A stretch of DNA of 64,000 bases from Haemaphysalis longicornis (lineage: Eukaryota; Arthropoda; Arachnida; Ixodida; Ixodidae): NCBI GenBank assembly GCA_013339765.2, contig CM023449.1, positions 110,229,849 through 110,293,848 on the forward strand. Direction: 5' to 3'. Under the pieces are notes generated by a model. That model did no database searches. It saw nothing but the letters and a program-made list of their open reading frames with translations, and was not told where the DNA came from. Positions within the stretch are counted from its first letter, which is position 1, and every line of letters starts with the position of its first letter. The position numbers and the translations under genes are program-made. This document shows positions 45,260-58,238 of the stretch, piece by piece.

Positions 45260-45690
45260 ATAGCTTAGAAACAGCCGGATGTAGGATTTCAGCAATCTCG
45301 TCGCGGACACCGTTTGTCAGATCTGACAAAAAAAAGGAATAAGCATCTGTTCGTTACGAAGATTTAAACGGTGTCCTAACTCGGTGTGGGAGTTATCGGT
45401 CCGGAAGACCGTATAAGCGGCCAGCCTTTAAGCCCGGTTCAACAAACCAAAGGTGTACCGTGCGCGCCTCCATAGCCGTGTAGTGTTCAGATAATTGGGC
45501 CGTGAGACTGGTGGAGGTCTTTGGCGTGGATAGTGGAACAGAGTTTCAGGTGGAGGTAGCTTTCTTTTGCAAGAAGCGATAGCGTCGTGACTTCTTGGCG
45601 AGTAGGCATCGGTAGGGCCACAGAAGGTTACTTCGAGCCAGACGAAGATTTCGGGTAGCTTCTTCATGCGCAAGGTGAATAGTGAATATC
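45260..45690 (-). pseudogene. Probable LINE C-terminal fragment
   Basis: The minus strand gives YLNTTRLWRRARYTFGLLNRA (45,430-45,490), then YTVFRTDNSHTELGHR and LNLRNEQMLIPFF in adjoining frames to about 45,270. From memory this resembles the C-terminal region of non-LTR retrotransposon ORFs common in tick genomes. No catalytic motif is present, so the call is tentative. Confidence 0.3.
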
Positions 45691-45694
45691 TCAG

Positions 45695-48055
45695 GTGCGG
45701 CGCTTTTTTCCTTCTTCGTGTGGATGGTAGTTTCTCACGCGAGGTAATATTTTTCCTAGTTTCCTATAGCCCAAATTTGCTGGAGTCCCTGAGGTGTTGG
45801 ACTGTAGCAAACCTGATACATTCCGGCCTCCCTAATCTGTAACCGGTGATACTGATTTGAGTACTGCCAGGGTGAAATCCTAGTAGGAGGGGTGCTTCTG
45901 CATCTGTGAAGACCGCGTCCGCGTCATCATGATAATTTCGCGAGTTTGCCTATGAGCGAGGCTGACGCTGCCCATGGTTGAGTTCAGTGGGCGCAGGTAA
46001 TATTATTATTAAATTAGTGCGCAGCATTACCTACACACAGAACCACCCCAGGAAGCGCATTCAAATATAATAATCACTACGTTACTTTAACTCCAACTCC
46101 ACTTGCGGCGGTTGTTCTTTGTTTTTACAAACAACATGCCTGCATTTATGCGTACTGAAGGTTCTGATGTTACTCACCCGACTTTCGCCTTATTTATTAA
46201 CAATGTACTCAGTTAAAATGCGTTTTACTTGAATCTCTTCTGATTACACTGCTACTGACAAAACAAAACGGCCTTATCGTCAGTATGCACAAGTGCCTTC
46301 ATTGCCCAAACGGCTGTCTTTCACTCCATAAGAAAAAATCAACTGATTTTACTCTTTATATATTGCACAGTTTTAGGTCACTCATTGAAAGTGCTTAGTT
46401 TGAAGCCTTCCTGTCGTTTTGTTCGCGGAATAAATGTTATCAAATATGATTTAATCGTATGCTAAAACTTCTGTTCCCACATCCTAGGCGTTTGGAGTAC
46501 AGACTCTCGTTCGTGTCTAACGTTGCCCTCAAGTACTCATGCTCATGTTGTTCCTAACGACTGTTGTTCTGCTTTTTCCGGCATTCCGTTTAACTTTTGT
46601 ATGAAACTTTTTTTTTTTGAATTTGTCCTTTACTTGGCTGAGCGGACTTTGCTGTGTTCCAGCTAATGAAGCCCTATATATCTGACTGGGCAACCATCCG
46701 TAAGCATAAAAAGCAAGCAAAGAGAGCATTTTTAACGTGTATGAGATCATTTATTACTCCAGTCTTTGCACCAGCTTTACTTTATGCTCCCCGTTTGGGC
46801 CAAGTGGTCTTCGTCAATGAATTACTGAAAAACAATAAACGTTGTTCAGAGCAGAAGAGAAACCTTAAATATTTTGTAAGGGGTATTACACTTTAATCTA
46901 TACTTATGCCGGTAGTTACTGCGTTAAAAATGGGAGCCTTAACTAAGCGGTGTTCCAACGTAAGTACCGTTACCTTCTTTTGCAAACTTCGTTCTTGGCA
47001 GGCGATGTTTTTTCCGTGTTTTATTCCTCCCAGACTGGCGGTGACGAAAACCTTGCTGACAGAGTAGACGGAGAAAATGAGCCACCGGGCCCATTAGAGA
47101 GGCTTTTCTCTGACCAGCCATTATCTGCTTCCACTAATGGCTTTAGCTGAGCTTATAAGCTGCCTTGCGGTAAAAGACGCGGGGTTCTCGTAGCCCTTAA
47201 AACGCTATGTCCTGTATGTTCAACACACGTGGCATTTTTTTGTGTTTCGGTGTTTCACCACCCTTGGTTCACCTGATGTCAGAGGGGATTGTTTTCTCTG
47301 TTACTATCCGATTACCTTCCTTGCTTTTACTGGTAAAGGCTGGGATGGGCACTTGTGGCGTAAAATAGCTTTTAAGGCCGATTTCTTTTGTTTCTATGCA
47401 TCTCGTGTACACGTGCTTAAAAAATATTACCTGCTAATGTTCGGGCCCGGAGCTTGGTATTTTGGCGCATTTGACGATTTGTGCCTTATAATACTTTTGT
47501 TACTAATAGCGACATAGCCGCAGTTTTTTTTTACTGAGGCCCAAAGACAAAAACGCCGTGACGAGGTTTCGGCACACATTACAGTATTCCTCGGGGTAGA
47601 AATTATGCTATCCCACTCTTACAGCGCGCCTAAGAGCCCAGCGGCACGGCAACATCAGCACGTGATGTCTCCGAATTGAATAACATCATGATAGTACTAA
47701 ACGTAATATACTATTAGGGATATTTTTCTAAATGCGTATCATTACACTTGTTTAAAACTTTTCGTATAGTGTCAGCCAATACTGCTTTTATACCTTTAAT
47801 AACAGTAGCCCACTTCCAGGCAGAATTCTTTTTTGTGCAGGACAAGCCAGTTAACTACGTTGTTTTCATTGCAATAGTAATATCGTGTATCTCTTGTGAA
47901 TAGGCCTGACGTATTAAACTTTAAAGTCGTGCTTTGTAATTATGTGATAAAATGAATAGATTTAAAATTGAACGACACATATTTTACTAAAACTTTACCT
48001 ATTTATTTCAAACACTCACAAAAAAACGCATAATTTGCGTTCTTCATATTACTTC
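45695..48055. other. Unassigned AT-rich sequence
   Basis: No gene, RNA or recognised repeat found. Confidence 0.45.
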
Positions 48056-48059
48056 TCTT

Positions 48060-50340
48060 TTTCCAAACATGCTCTGTTCGGACAAGCATATTTGTATTGG
48101 TCCCAACTATATACTCTGGCAACCACCTAGCACCCACTGTGCCCATAAGACAAAGGGGTGTTTTCTTACCACTACGTTTGAATATGAGTTACAATTAAAT
48201 CGTCAGATTATTCTTGCCGGATACCTTAACATTCACATAGCTGGCGGTACCTCAAAGCGCCAAAGTTTTCGAGATATTGTGGGGTCTTTTTTTTCCGTAA
48301 TTGGACTGCTTCACCAACAAGAATCACGCTAGAAAGCGCGATGGTTATTGAATTGTGCGTCACTAATTTCGCTCCATGTACTGTTCATGCGGGCATTTTG
48401 TCGTACAGAGATAAGGCAATATTTATGAATTTATTTTTTTCAAAAGGCTAGAAATCAGAACCAAAACTGTATGGGATAATCTTGTATTCACTCATAAATT
48501 CGCAGAGTCCGCCTTGCATGTTTTTCGTACCATGCAGGAAGGCACACACTGTAATGGCGTGTATAATGCGGGAAATCCTGATTTGTCTCTCCACGTATTT
48601 ATGAGCAAGGTAAAAAAAATGCTATGACACTGCATCACCATTGCAACCAGTGAAAAATACCGATGATACAGAAATCCATGGCGATCGCGTGAATTGTGTA
48701 AAAGAATTACACCAAGCTCGTGCAAAATTCACCCGCCTAAAAATGCCGAAATATTTTCCGAATTCAAATGTTTAAGGGGCAGGTTTCAATGCTGACTTCC
48801 GAGAAGCTAAGCTGCAAAATTACAAATCATAGTTTGCTTTATAGCTACAGAACCCCAAAAAGTTGTCAATCTAGCGAGTAGTATTATAGGCAACCCTTGG
48901 ACTTCAATACCAGCTACACTCACCTTTGATGGCATGGAATATAGAAACAAATTTTTTGATGAAAAACGTAACATTTTCTGATGTGTTATGTATCCGAAGC
49001 AGTACATGATTCAAATATTGATAGTGATCACACTAAGTTGTCTATTTCCAATAACGCTACTTTTCACGCACCATTCACGTAAGTCAAAATATATTCGTTT
49101 TTGCACTCCTTTTTTGGAGGCGCTGGGTCACTCGGATCCCTAGCTTCATAAGGAGCTTGTGACTCGAGCTGATGAAGTCGTCGGACCCCCCCGGGTCGTG
49201 CCCACCGGGCTTAGCCTTTATGTAATATAAAAGTTATTTCTCTCTCTTTCTGTACTAAAAGACCAGCCGGTTACGACGACAGTATACAACTCAGCCTATT
49301 AAAGCTGGGACAAATATTTTCTGCTTGCCTTTGTTTCATATTTGCAATCACGCCCTCACCACTGTCACCTTTCCGAATGCAATGAAAATTGCCCGAGTTG
49401 CCGTATTGCATACAGGTGGTCCAAGGAACAATATCAACAATATAGACCAATTTCTATCCTGCCAAATTTTTTCGAAGGAACTAAGGTTAATTGATGTTAG
49501 AAAGGTTAACCCAGTTGCTCGATTCGAGTGGCGTGATTGTGGAGCAGCAATTTGGTTTTAGTCAAAATCTATCTTCCTAAATGGCAGTGTTAAACAATAA
49601 CGAAAAAACGCCCAGCAGTATTGAAAATAAAGAATATGCGTTAGACTTTTCCGAGATTTCAAAAAGGCATTTTGACTCCATTAAGGGAGAAATACTCTTT
49701 GATAAGATTCTTTTCATTGGAATCCGCCAGGTCGCCATGGATTCGACCCTAATTTACGTATCAGAACGCTTACAGTTCACAAGTATCAATAACTACCGAT
49801 CCTCGACAAAAATTATTTCATGTCGTGTCCCCCAAGGTTGTTTTGGGTACACTGTAGCCTATTTTATAAATGTATTCCATAGTACAGATTCCTTTAGGTT
49901 TTGTTATTACACTCTATGCCGACGACAATAGTGTGTTGTTTTCTTGTCTGTCTCTTGCGTCGCTTAGAAACGCCGGTTAACAATTTGCTTAGTGAACTGA
50001 GAACGTGGCTGACTTTAAATTAACTCAGATTAAACCCCAGAAAAACACAATATGTTGTTTTTAGGCCTAGAAACAAACTCGATGAATATTATTCTTCGGT
50101 TGAATTTGTATTCTTTTGTCAAATCTGTGGCCGCTTTTAAATTGTTAGGAATTATTTTGATGATAACCTTAGTTAGACTCGTCATACTAGTAAGGTTCAC
50201 GCAGTTGTATCACCGTATGTTGGTCTGTTCTATAAAATTAGATGTCTGGTCACGATCTGTTTTATGCGCCAAATTTACTACGCACCAGTGCAGTCTCATA
50301 TTCGGTACTGTCTGTTTATATAGGGAAGCAAGACTTTTAG
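48060..50340 (+). mobile_element. CR1/L2-like LINE remnant, 3'-truncated
   Basis: Endonuclease part: NRQIILAGYLNIHIAG (48,200-48,245), corresponding to the AGDFNID-like catalytic block with Asp replaced by Tyr. RT part from 49,330: an IARV.P.F.GG and NNI...FLSCQIFSK block, QFGFSQNLSS, SIENKEYALDFSEISKRHFDSI (motif A), FTSINNYRSSTKIISCRVPQG (motif B), FCYYTLCRRQ in place of the YADD box, then KSVAAFKLLGII. The order is complete but all catalytic Asp residues checked are lost or shifted. It stops near 50,340 before the TLIRP block, so the 3' end is missing. Confidence 0.6.
49104..49256 (+). mobile_element. Short 3'-end repeat inserted in the CR1-like LINE
   Basis: A GC-rich segment (GGCGCTGGGTCACTCGG ... 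CGTGCCCACCGGGC) ends TTTATGTAATATAAAAG followed by a CTCTCT-rich tail. It interrupts the LINE between EN and RT blocks. It looks like the 3' end of another retroelement; the family is not identified. Confidence 0.35.
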
Positions 50341-50351
50341 TATAGTGAAGC

Positions 50352-50842
50352 AAGCAAGTTAAATCAGCTCGCTAGGCGCTCTTTTTGGTAAATTTACAGG
50401 GAAAATCCCGATTGTAAACAAAAGAGTCACCGCAGATTGAGAAGCTTCCCACTTCCGTCATGGCCGACGGGTTTAGATGGAGCTGCATACAATTACGAAT
50501 TTTCGCCAGGAAAGCTGCCATATAAATTCTAATCCATTCCTACTTCTCTTTTATAATTTTTAGAGCATCTCTGTACTAAATATAAACTCCTACCACCAAT
50601 AGTCTTACAGATATAAAAAGTTTTCTTTTTGTCGGCATGGGGGTGGCAGCGTTAAGTCACACTTGGTGTCAAGGAGATAAAACAAACCCAGCTCACTTCC
50701 GCTACAGGGTGGCTCAATAATGGCCGTACTCGCGTTATCGCGGGGCCGCTACCGATAGTTTGACAAGTTGAATCAACTAGTTGGGCGAAGTTTCGGTAAA
50801 GCTAGAGCCAAAATCTCGAATGTAAACAAAACTGTCACCGTA
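50352..50842 (+). repeat. Pair of diverged direct repeats (about 80 bp each)
   Basis: 50,352-50,435 and 50,762-50,842 share CAAGTT-AATCA, a GGCG...TTGGTAAA block and TGTAAACAAAA--GTCACCG at roughly 70% identity. Likely two remnants of one old short repeat. Confidence 0.5.
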
Positions 50843-50844
50843 GC

Positions 50845-52075
50845 CCGATTCTGCGAAACCGCCTGCGCAAAATCGTAGAGTAGGCACGTTATGCCCCCCC
50901 GGCGGTGTCTATAAACAGTTAAAATAGGTTAAAAACCCCTCACGCTGCATTTCACAGGCACTTAGAAACAAGAAAAGGCCGTATAACAACAGCGCTCGTC
51001 GAAGCGCGATATCAGCAACCGCACTAATCGCAAGCCTAACTGACGAAGCGAGAGGGGTTAAATTTGAAAAAGGAAAATTATTTTTTAGGCCGGGGTTAAA
51101 AATTGTTGGCGAAGCTAAAGCAGACATTCCGCAGCATCGGTCCCTAGGCTACGAAGGGAAAACAACCAAATAAGTTCAGGGCAACGTCAGAAACGCCACA
51201 CCCATACCGGGCTAGGATTAGGAGAGTGACACAGGGTGACACAGATAGCATCGCTCAAATCTGAATAACTCAATAACGCTTGGGCAGACGAAAAACGTAC
51301 AACCATTTGCCGTTAGCCCCCGCCCAAGGGATACTTAGATATGTAAATGGTTTTCACGTAGAAAATGGGGAATACAGTCTTTGCACTCATGTCATGGTCA
51401 AAATGTTTCCGGAGATTAGAGACCACAGGTTTCCTTAAATTTCGTGCATCGCTCACAAACGGTCGCTCTTGTTGGCGCAGTGCACGATGACGTTTTCTGG
51501 CAGGCATGCTAGTAAAAAGGCGAGGAAGGACTTTCCTGCAACTTCACGTGGTCTTTTTATATAGATGAAGTTTAAACTACCCATTTTTTTCGTAGCTCTT
51601 CACTTGAACATGGCAGTGGCTTACTTATCTTTCCAACGGCCATATGTCAGTGGATCTCATTAGGAACATCACGTATAAAATGTAAAACCAATAAGCGCTG
51701 CCTCAATATCACAGGAGGTGTGCGATGCAACATGGTCTACTGGAAACCTCTCTCGCAATTTTTTATGGCTCTCTGTGCCCAACCCATGCAGGTATGGAAT
51801 GTTGCCTGCTCCTGGATAACCAAAATCCCGGATACCTAAAGGGCTAAGGTTCAATCACGCTAGGCAGACTTTAGGGATATAAACAGCACTCCCTCACCAG
51901 AGAAGGATCTGACTACTCTGGTGTAGTAGGTGGCTGCCTCCTCCCGTAAATAACCAACCCAACTCTCTGCCTCAGTTCCCAGCAGCTGTGGGGCACCTCG
52001 ACAGACCCCATCAGAGAAGTTATACAACAAAGGGTGCTAAGGATCGCTGGGTCCGGGGACAATACCCAACCAATA
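50845..52075. other. Unassigned sequence
   Basis: No recognised gene, RNA or repeat family. Confidence 0.45.
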
Positions 52076-52079
52076 TGTT

Positions 52080-54895
52080 TACTACTCCAACCAGGCCACC
52101 TTTGGAACTTCACCCTGCCAACGTTCAACACACGCACTATGTCTAGTGAGGGAAGCATAACTGTACTGCTAGAGGAGCTCTCGGACCTTGGGTGAGATAT
52201 TATAGGGTTAAGCGAAGTAAGAAGGACAGGAGTAGGCTTCATTGAGCCCACTAGCGGGAATATTTTGTGCTACAGTAGAGCCCAACAGAAGACAGCAAAC
52301 AGGGTGGGATTTTTAATCTCAAATGAAATAGCGGGAAACGTGTAGGAGTTTTTCAGCATTAGCAAGATAGTCGCGGCTGCTGTGATCAAGATAAACAAGC
52401 GATAGATGTTAAAGATAGTACAGGCCTATGCACCAACCACCAGCTATGATGACGAAGCCGTAGACAGCCTGTATGAGGACGGCGGAATCAGCCCTAAAAA
52501 AAGGCAACAACGCAGTTCACAATTGCGATGGGAAACTTTAACGCAAAGGTCTGTAAGAAGCAAATGGCAGAAAAGTCAGAGGGAACTTCGGAATAGACCA
52601 TCGCAGTAGTCTAGAATTACACTGCTTGGATACGCAGTAGAAAAATAGCCTGAGCTTGATGAATACATTCTTTTACAAACGGAAGAATAGGAATAGGACA
52701 TGGAGAAGTCCCTGTGGTACAACAACAAAAAGAGAAATTGACTTCATGTTATGTGATAACCCAGGTGGTGTAAGACGTAAATGTGCAAAGTAAGATTTGG
52801 AGCAGCGATAATAGGATGGTTAGATGCACGCTAAGGCGGAATCCTGAGGTAGAAAGAAGGAAACTTGTGAAAACTAAGAAGCCCCTCATGGAGTCAGAGA
52901 CAGATCGTAGGAGTTTGAATTCCTCTTCAAAACAAATTCCTGCTTCAGAATGAGCAGAACGACGTCACTGTAGACAGGCTAACTGACAGCCTAACATCTG
53001 TACTCCGTGAATCAGCAGCAGCTGCAGGAGAAGCAACATGTAGGGAACAAACGCGAAAACTAAGAAAACGAAGGAAATTGTTGCCAAACGTAAGAAAATG
53101 AGAGTGTAAATTACGGCGGATCAGGTTTAATGAGCCCAGCTAGAATTTCTAAACTGATTAATACAAGTAATAGTAGAAGTAGATCTAAAGAAAACCGTGC
53201 ATATATTATGGCAGTGATCGAGGAAAAACCAGCATATAGGGAGAATCTTGAAAGTAACTAAGAGAAAGCTAGCCGTCGGCAGACAGGATGTACTCAGTCA
53301 AAGGCGAGCAGGGTAATATTACGCTCAAATAGATGTGCGTAATTCTGCACCAGGCTCTACGCCAGGGACCTTAGACCAGGAAAACTACTGAGGGCACAAG
53401 CTCAAGTAGCGATGTTTCACTGGTCACTAATGAGGAAGTTGGGAAGGATTTCATAGGCATAAAAATTGGGAAAGCTGCGGTGACAACGGCATAAGCGTGA
53501 ATATTTTGAAGCAGGGAGGATATACAGTACTGTAAAAGATTGCTGTACCATTTTCGGAGTACTTGAAAACTCAAAAAGTAACAACGGGGATCCCAACAAG
53601 GGAGATCCCAAAAGATTCGAAACAAGGGCGATTCTAAGGACCACAAAAATACAGACCCATCAGCCTACTCTCACTTGTTTACAAGCTATTTACCTATGTA
53701 TAGTTAGCCCCATAAGGTAACATTAGGATTTCCACCAAGCTAGGGAGCAGGTTGGGTTTAGGAAAGGGTATTCAACCATGGATCACATCCTTGTCTTCAA
53801 TCAAGGGATTTAATAGTCCGCCGAATAGACTTAGACTAAACCCCATTAGATGGCATTTATTGATTATGAGAAAGCGTTTGATTCCGCACTCGCCGCAGCC
53901 GTGCTAAATGCACTAAGAGACCAGGAATAGAGGAAACCTACGTAATACTTGTAGAAGACATGTATAAAGAATTCACGGGCAGGATGAACCTTCCACAAGC
54001 TAAGCGATAAATTTACGATCCGAACAGCAGTAAAACAGAGAGATTCCATCTCGCCAACACTATTAGCAGCATGTATGGAGGGGGTATTTGGAATGATTGA
54101 CTTCTAGAACGTATGAATAATGGGGAATACGCGAGCCATTTGAGGTTTGCGGACTGCATAGTCTTGCTGAGTGAGACTGCAGAACACATGCAAACAAGGC
54201 TTGAGTTACTGCAATCAGAATGCGCGGCCATGCGGCTAAACATAAATATGAATAACTCGAAATTAATGAGGAACAAGCATGCGAAAAAAGGTCTTTTTCA
54301 GACTTCGGGACACGGACCGCCAGAAGAAGTAAAAGAATATAACTACCTCGGACACGTGGTTCGTACTGAACGCAACCACAAGAGAGAACTCTGGGCGGGA
54401 ATAGGTATGGGTTGGGGAGCACTCGGTAAGCACTCGCAAATATTCAGAAGTAAGCTAAGTCTGTCACTCATACGGAGCTGAAATTTGCTGGCTTGCTAAA
54501 CAGCTACAAAGCAAACTAAGGTCGGCTTAATGGACAACAGAACGAATAACGTTATGAGTAACACTCAGGGACAGGAAACGAACTACCTGGATCAGAGAAC
54601 AAACGAGAGTAGAAAATAAGGAATTCGAAATAAAGAAAAAGAAATGGACATGGGTTGGCCATGTACTTGAGACGAACCGGCAACCGGTGGACCATTAGTG
54701 TTAAAGAGTGGATACCAAGAAATGGGTCTAGAAGAAGGGGCGAGCCATTAACCGGATGGACTGGAGGAAATAAAGAAATTCGGTGGTAAACTATGATCCC
54801 GAGTAGCGCAGGGCAGGAGTGGTTCGAAGTCAGTTGGAGAGGCCTTTGTCCTGCTGTCAACCTGAGTAGGCTGATGATGAGGATGACTATGCTAA
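52080..54895 (+). mobile_element. RTE/BovB-like LINE, nearly full ORF length but heavily decayed
   Basis: Endonuclease: WNFTLPTFNTRTMSSEGSI, DIIGLSEVRRTGVG (catalytic Glu), VQAYAPTTSYDDEAVDSLYED (52,410-52,480), then an EIDF block near 52,735. RT: PISLLSLVYKLFT-like (53,655-53,690), MAFIDYEKAFDS (53,850-53,880, motif A), LRFADCIVLLSETAEHMQTRLELLQSE in a frame from 54,113, where the catalytic FADD is FADC, and NYLGHVV (54,340). The end shows a GEAFVLL-like block and an AGGCTGATGATGA 3' end near 54,868-54,885. More than ten frame breaks. Same family as the minus-strand copy at 21.1-23.8 kb. Confidence 0.7.
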
Positions 54896-55535
54896 GAACT
54901 TTAAAGGGACTCCTAATACTGCAAAAAAGAGCTCTTCGCTGCATTGAGTTAGTATATAGTACGCACCACTCTGCGCCGTTATTTCTGAAAAACATTTGCC
55001 TTACCATACATCAGTAGTTTGGTTACAGGTTTACTCTCTATATTCCCAGTGAAAAGGGAATGAACCAATAATTTGTCGAACGTCTTTTACCAGGGAATCT
55101 GCATTGCGATCTTCTGCCGAATTATTTTAGGACGCCAATGATTTGAACAAACAATGTCACAGAAATTTTAGAGAACCGAATTTCCCCCTTTCTTAACGAG
55201 CACGCAGCTATTTTACAATTACTGCAACAAACGATGGCATGGCTTGTGCTAAAAAAATTAAAAATTCCTTTTTGTGTAACACTGTATAGCGTTGCTATGT
55301 GTAGTTTTTTTTATGTTGTCCGCCCTATTGTGATTGTTGCTATATTACTTTTGAAAAATGTATATTTACGGTCGTTCTTGCATTGACTTTGTAAGCAACT
55401 TCGCGTTTTTTGTATCGTCTACATTGTTTCGCATCGTTGCTGTATGCCGCTTGTACGGGGAGGTGGCCGCCACCAGGCAGACTTAACCTGGCTTTTGCCT
55501 CTGCACCGTATACATCGTTTGTCTCACTGAACTGG
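54896..55535 (+). mobile_element. LINE ORF2 C-terminus and 3' UTR (CR1/L2-like)
   Basis: LQKRALRCIELVYSTHHSAPLFLKN (54,918-54,995) matches the QKRALR-I block at the end of CR1/L2-type ORF2, followed in other frames by YFRTPMI and ILENRISPFLNEHAAILQLL. The 3' UTR contains a GAGGTGGCCGCCACCAGGC motif near 55,460-55,480. It abuts the RTE 3' end directly, so one landed at the edge of the other. Confidence 0.5.
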
Positions 55536-55539
55536 TGTG

Positions 55540-56936
55540 AGATCAAATGAAAGTTTTCAACGTGAAGTACATGTTTGTCAGCTGAAGGGGTAAAAAAACG
55601 GGCAGCTGCACCAACAATGCCGCAACGTGCCCCTCCCTCCCCCCGTGCCCCCTCCCGGAGGGTTACTCGTCCAAGGTCTGCCTGAACAAAATGCGGTAAT
55701 AGGACAAGCCTGCACACAGTAGAATTAGAGACATTAGCCCTTGCATAAAAACAATATTTCATGTCACAGAGGGCGCGCGCAACAGTGCGGACAGCATTAC
55801 GTGCACTTGCACGCAGCGTGCCCAGTGCGAGGCCTCTGCATTACGGTACGAAATTCTGCACAATCTGAATTCTGCAGAACGACACTTTACAGAAGAAAGT
55901 GGACTCGCATCTGCTTGCTTCGCTGGAAATGCCGGCACGAAAGTATTCAGCCGTCCCGGACGCGTAAACCCCCTTGTCCTCTCTCCACCCGCCATCCCTC
56001 TGGCTCCTCCCACAAAATTTGGCACCATTTAATTACGTTTGTCTGCGTCCATGCTTTTCGGGCGCCCAATGTTCGGAACTCTTTTTTAGGGGGTGGAGGC
56101 GGCGGAAGGGGGGGGGGGGTGGCGAACCCGCAGCTCGAACTGGAGTGCCAGCACTTTTGTTTTACCTGTTTGCCTTTAGTTTGCCTGTGTTTACCACCGC
56201 TTTTATTGCAGTATTTTTCTGCATTGTGAAAAACCCTTGCAATATGCTTTCATTGATAGAAGAACGCTACCAGCATCGGTTAGCGCCCTGTATTGTTCTG
56301 CGGCCAATAGAACTGAGGTTTCCTTCACGCTGAATGACGTAAATATGTAGGACCCACAAAAGCCGTTTCAGCAGTTGTTTTCCTTCTATGCACTCTAAAG
56401 CGTTCTTTATCTTTTTCCACATGGCCGCTGATTTGAGTGACACACTATTCAGACAGATACGCAGGCCGACAGATGAACATTTCCGAGTTAACTTTGCCAA
56501 ACCAAGATTATCGCCTTCCAAAATTGGCCGCATACCTGCTTGCTTCGGACCGAATGACGTTGACAGACGGGAGCGTTTTGCCTGCCCTGGCACGTTATTC
56601 CCCAACCACTCTCCCCAAAACTATCGTTCAGGATCTTCTTCTCTACCTTCTACCATTCCCATCTCCTGTTTTGTCCTTCCCTCATTTCTTTACTACTCCT
56701 CACTGTTCACCACTTCTCCTGACTTCCCTTATCTTGCTCCCAGGTGACCCAGTATCTCAAACACTTGCTCTCCTTTTTATCTTCCCTGTTGACTACGTCT
56801 CCCTATCCCGCACTTGTATACAACTCTCCTTCTTTCTCCCCTAGCAGTCTCCTCTTCTGTGGACATTCTTCCTTTCTCCAACCTTCTACCACTCTGAAAT
56901 TTGCCCTCCCCCAATCTAACTCTACAACCCGATGCT
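55540..56936. other. Unassigned sequence with pyrimidine-rich tract
   Basis: No gene recognised. It contains a G12 run at 56,108-56,119 and a strongly C/T-rich stretch at 56,625-56,930. The C/T bias continues on the far side of the LTR element (60,574-60,670), so the element inserted into a pyrimidine-rich locus. Confidence 0.5.
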
Positions 56937-57384
56937 TGTAGATAATTGCTGCCTACCGAGGGGGTTCAGGCAACAGCCTCGTCAAAACATTACGGCACAG
57001 AACATTGCGAGAGGAATAAGGGGCTTTACTGAAGCATTGAAACCGAAATATAAAGGGCACAGAAAATACAATCACCAAAGCACATCACCAAAACACTTCA
57101 ATGTCCGGAGGCTTAATGCACGATGGGACGGATGGCGACCGCTTGCTGCCGTGCGGGCTCCTTGAACGTGGCTGGTGGTGGCTTGTCTCATCTGGCTTGC
57201 GGCACTCCCGGGCGGTGAATCCCCGCGCTAGCAAGCACTGCTGCACTTATATAGAGTGCACACAACATGCCACGACCCCCTCCATCGCACAGTCTTTCCG
57301 CCGTGCGTTAACAGATGGCAGGAGAGGTGGCGTGCGGTAATTCGAATGCAGTGACGCGACAGGTCAGAGGGGGAAATCCCTACA
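56937..57384 (-). repeat. 3' LTR of the non-autonomous element
   Basis: 448 bp. It contains, on the minus strand, a TATATAAG box near 57,248-57,255, so it resembles a complete promoter LTR. Inner border set by the adjoining purine tract. Confidence 0.8.
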
Positions 57385-57397
57385 CTTTCTCCCCTTT
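57385..57397 (-). promoter_or_regulatory. Polypurine tract
   Basis: AAAGGGGAGAAAG on the minus strand, immediately before the TGTAG of the 3' LTR. Confidence 0.8.
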
Positions 57398-58238
57398 GAA
57401 AGAACATAAAAAGTTCTTCGCTTCTTGCCACACACACACACGCACGAACGTCGCTCTCTGGCCCACTAATTTAGTCCAAGGTACCAGATACAGCCAGTCA
57501 CGGGGAAGTCTGCGGACGTGAAGGTGTCACCGCAGCAGGCATCAGCGTCTTTCTTGGAGCCAGGAGACGAATCGGAGAAGGTTGGTGGCGCCACGGTAGC
57601 GAGTAGGGCGCCAGAGCATGCAGGAGGAGCGTTGCTCGGACACATCACGGTTGCAGGTGGTCCAGATCCAGTAGCACCGCTACCAGGACGCGGATGTGGC
57701 TTATTCGCACTACTCGATGAGGTGGGTCCGTCCGGGGTGCTGCGGGGCTGCTCAGTAGTCTCAGCACGTGGGTTGCGGCAAGACCGGTGAAAACAATGTT
57801 ACCTTGAGAGCGGCATTGGTTTCACTATAAATGCAAGGGTAACGTCGACTTTTTCATGCAACTCGTCGTTCGTGCGGGACTTTGTGGCCGGAAACATACA
57901 GTCCGGAGCAATGTGATTGAGTGACTGGCAACGGCAATTTTATACCGCTCTGGTTCAGGCCCCTTATACTTTCTGAACCGGGCTTCGTCAGCTGCGGTAC
58001 TTGGAATTCGTCCGTGCGGCTGACGAGCAACTTGGCCGGCTGGCAGGCCTTATCTGCAGTCAGGTTGGTCCGCACCTGGAAAAGAGCTTTCAGGTTGCCT
58101 GAAACATCGGTATCATCTTTGCTGTGCTCGTCGCCGATGCTGGCTGATGCCATTATTCGGAAGTAGCCATTGTTTAATGTAAATATCAACGATGGACTCA
58201 CCAGTATTTAGTCCGGGTTTGTATGGGACCGGGTGGCT
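57398..58238 (-). other. Internal region of the non-autonomous element, 3' part
   Basis: On the minus strand this follows the repeat ORF and precedes the purine tract. It holds a Ser/Pro/Ala-rich frame (57,648-57,466) and another of 115 aa (58,201-57,854), neither with a recognised domain. No RT or integrase motif in any frame. Confidence 0.4.

Noticed and set aside
56108..56119. G12 run as a G-quadruplex site
   Set aside because: A single homopolymer run; its length is unreliable in long-read assemblies.
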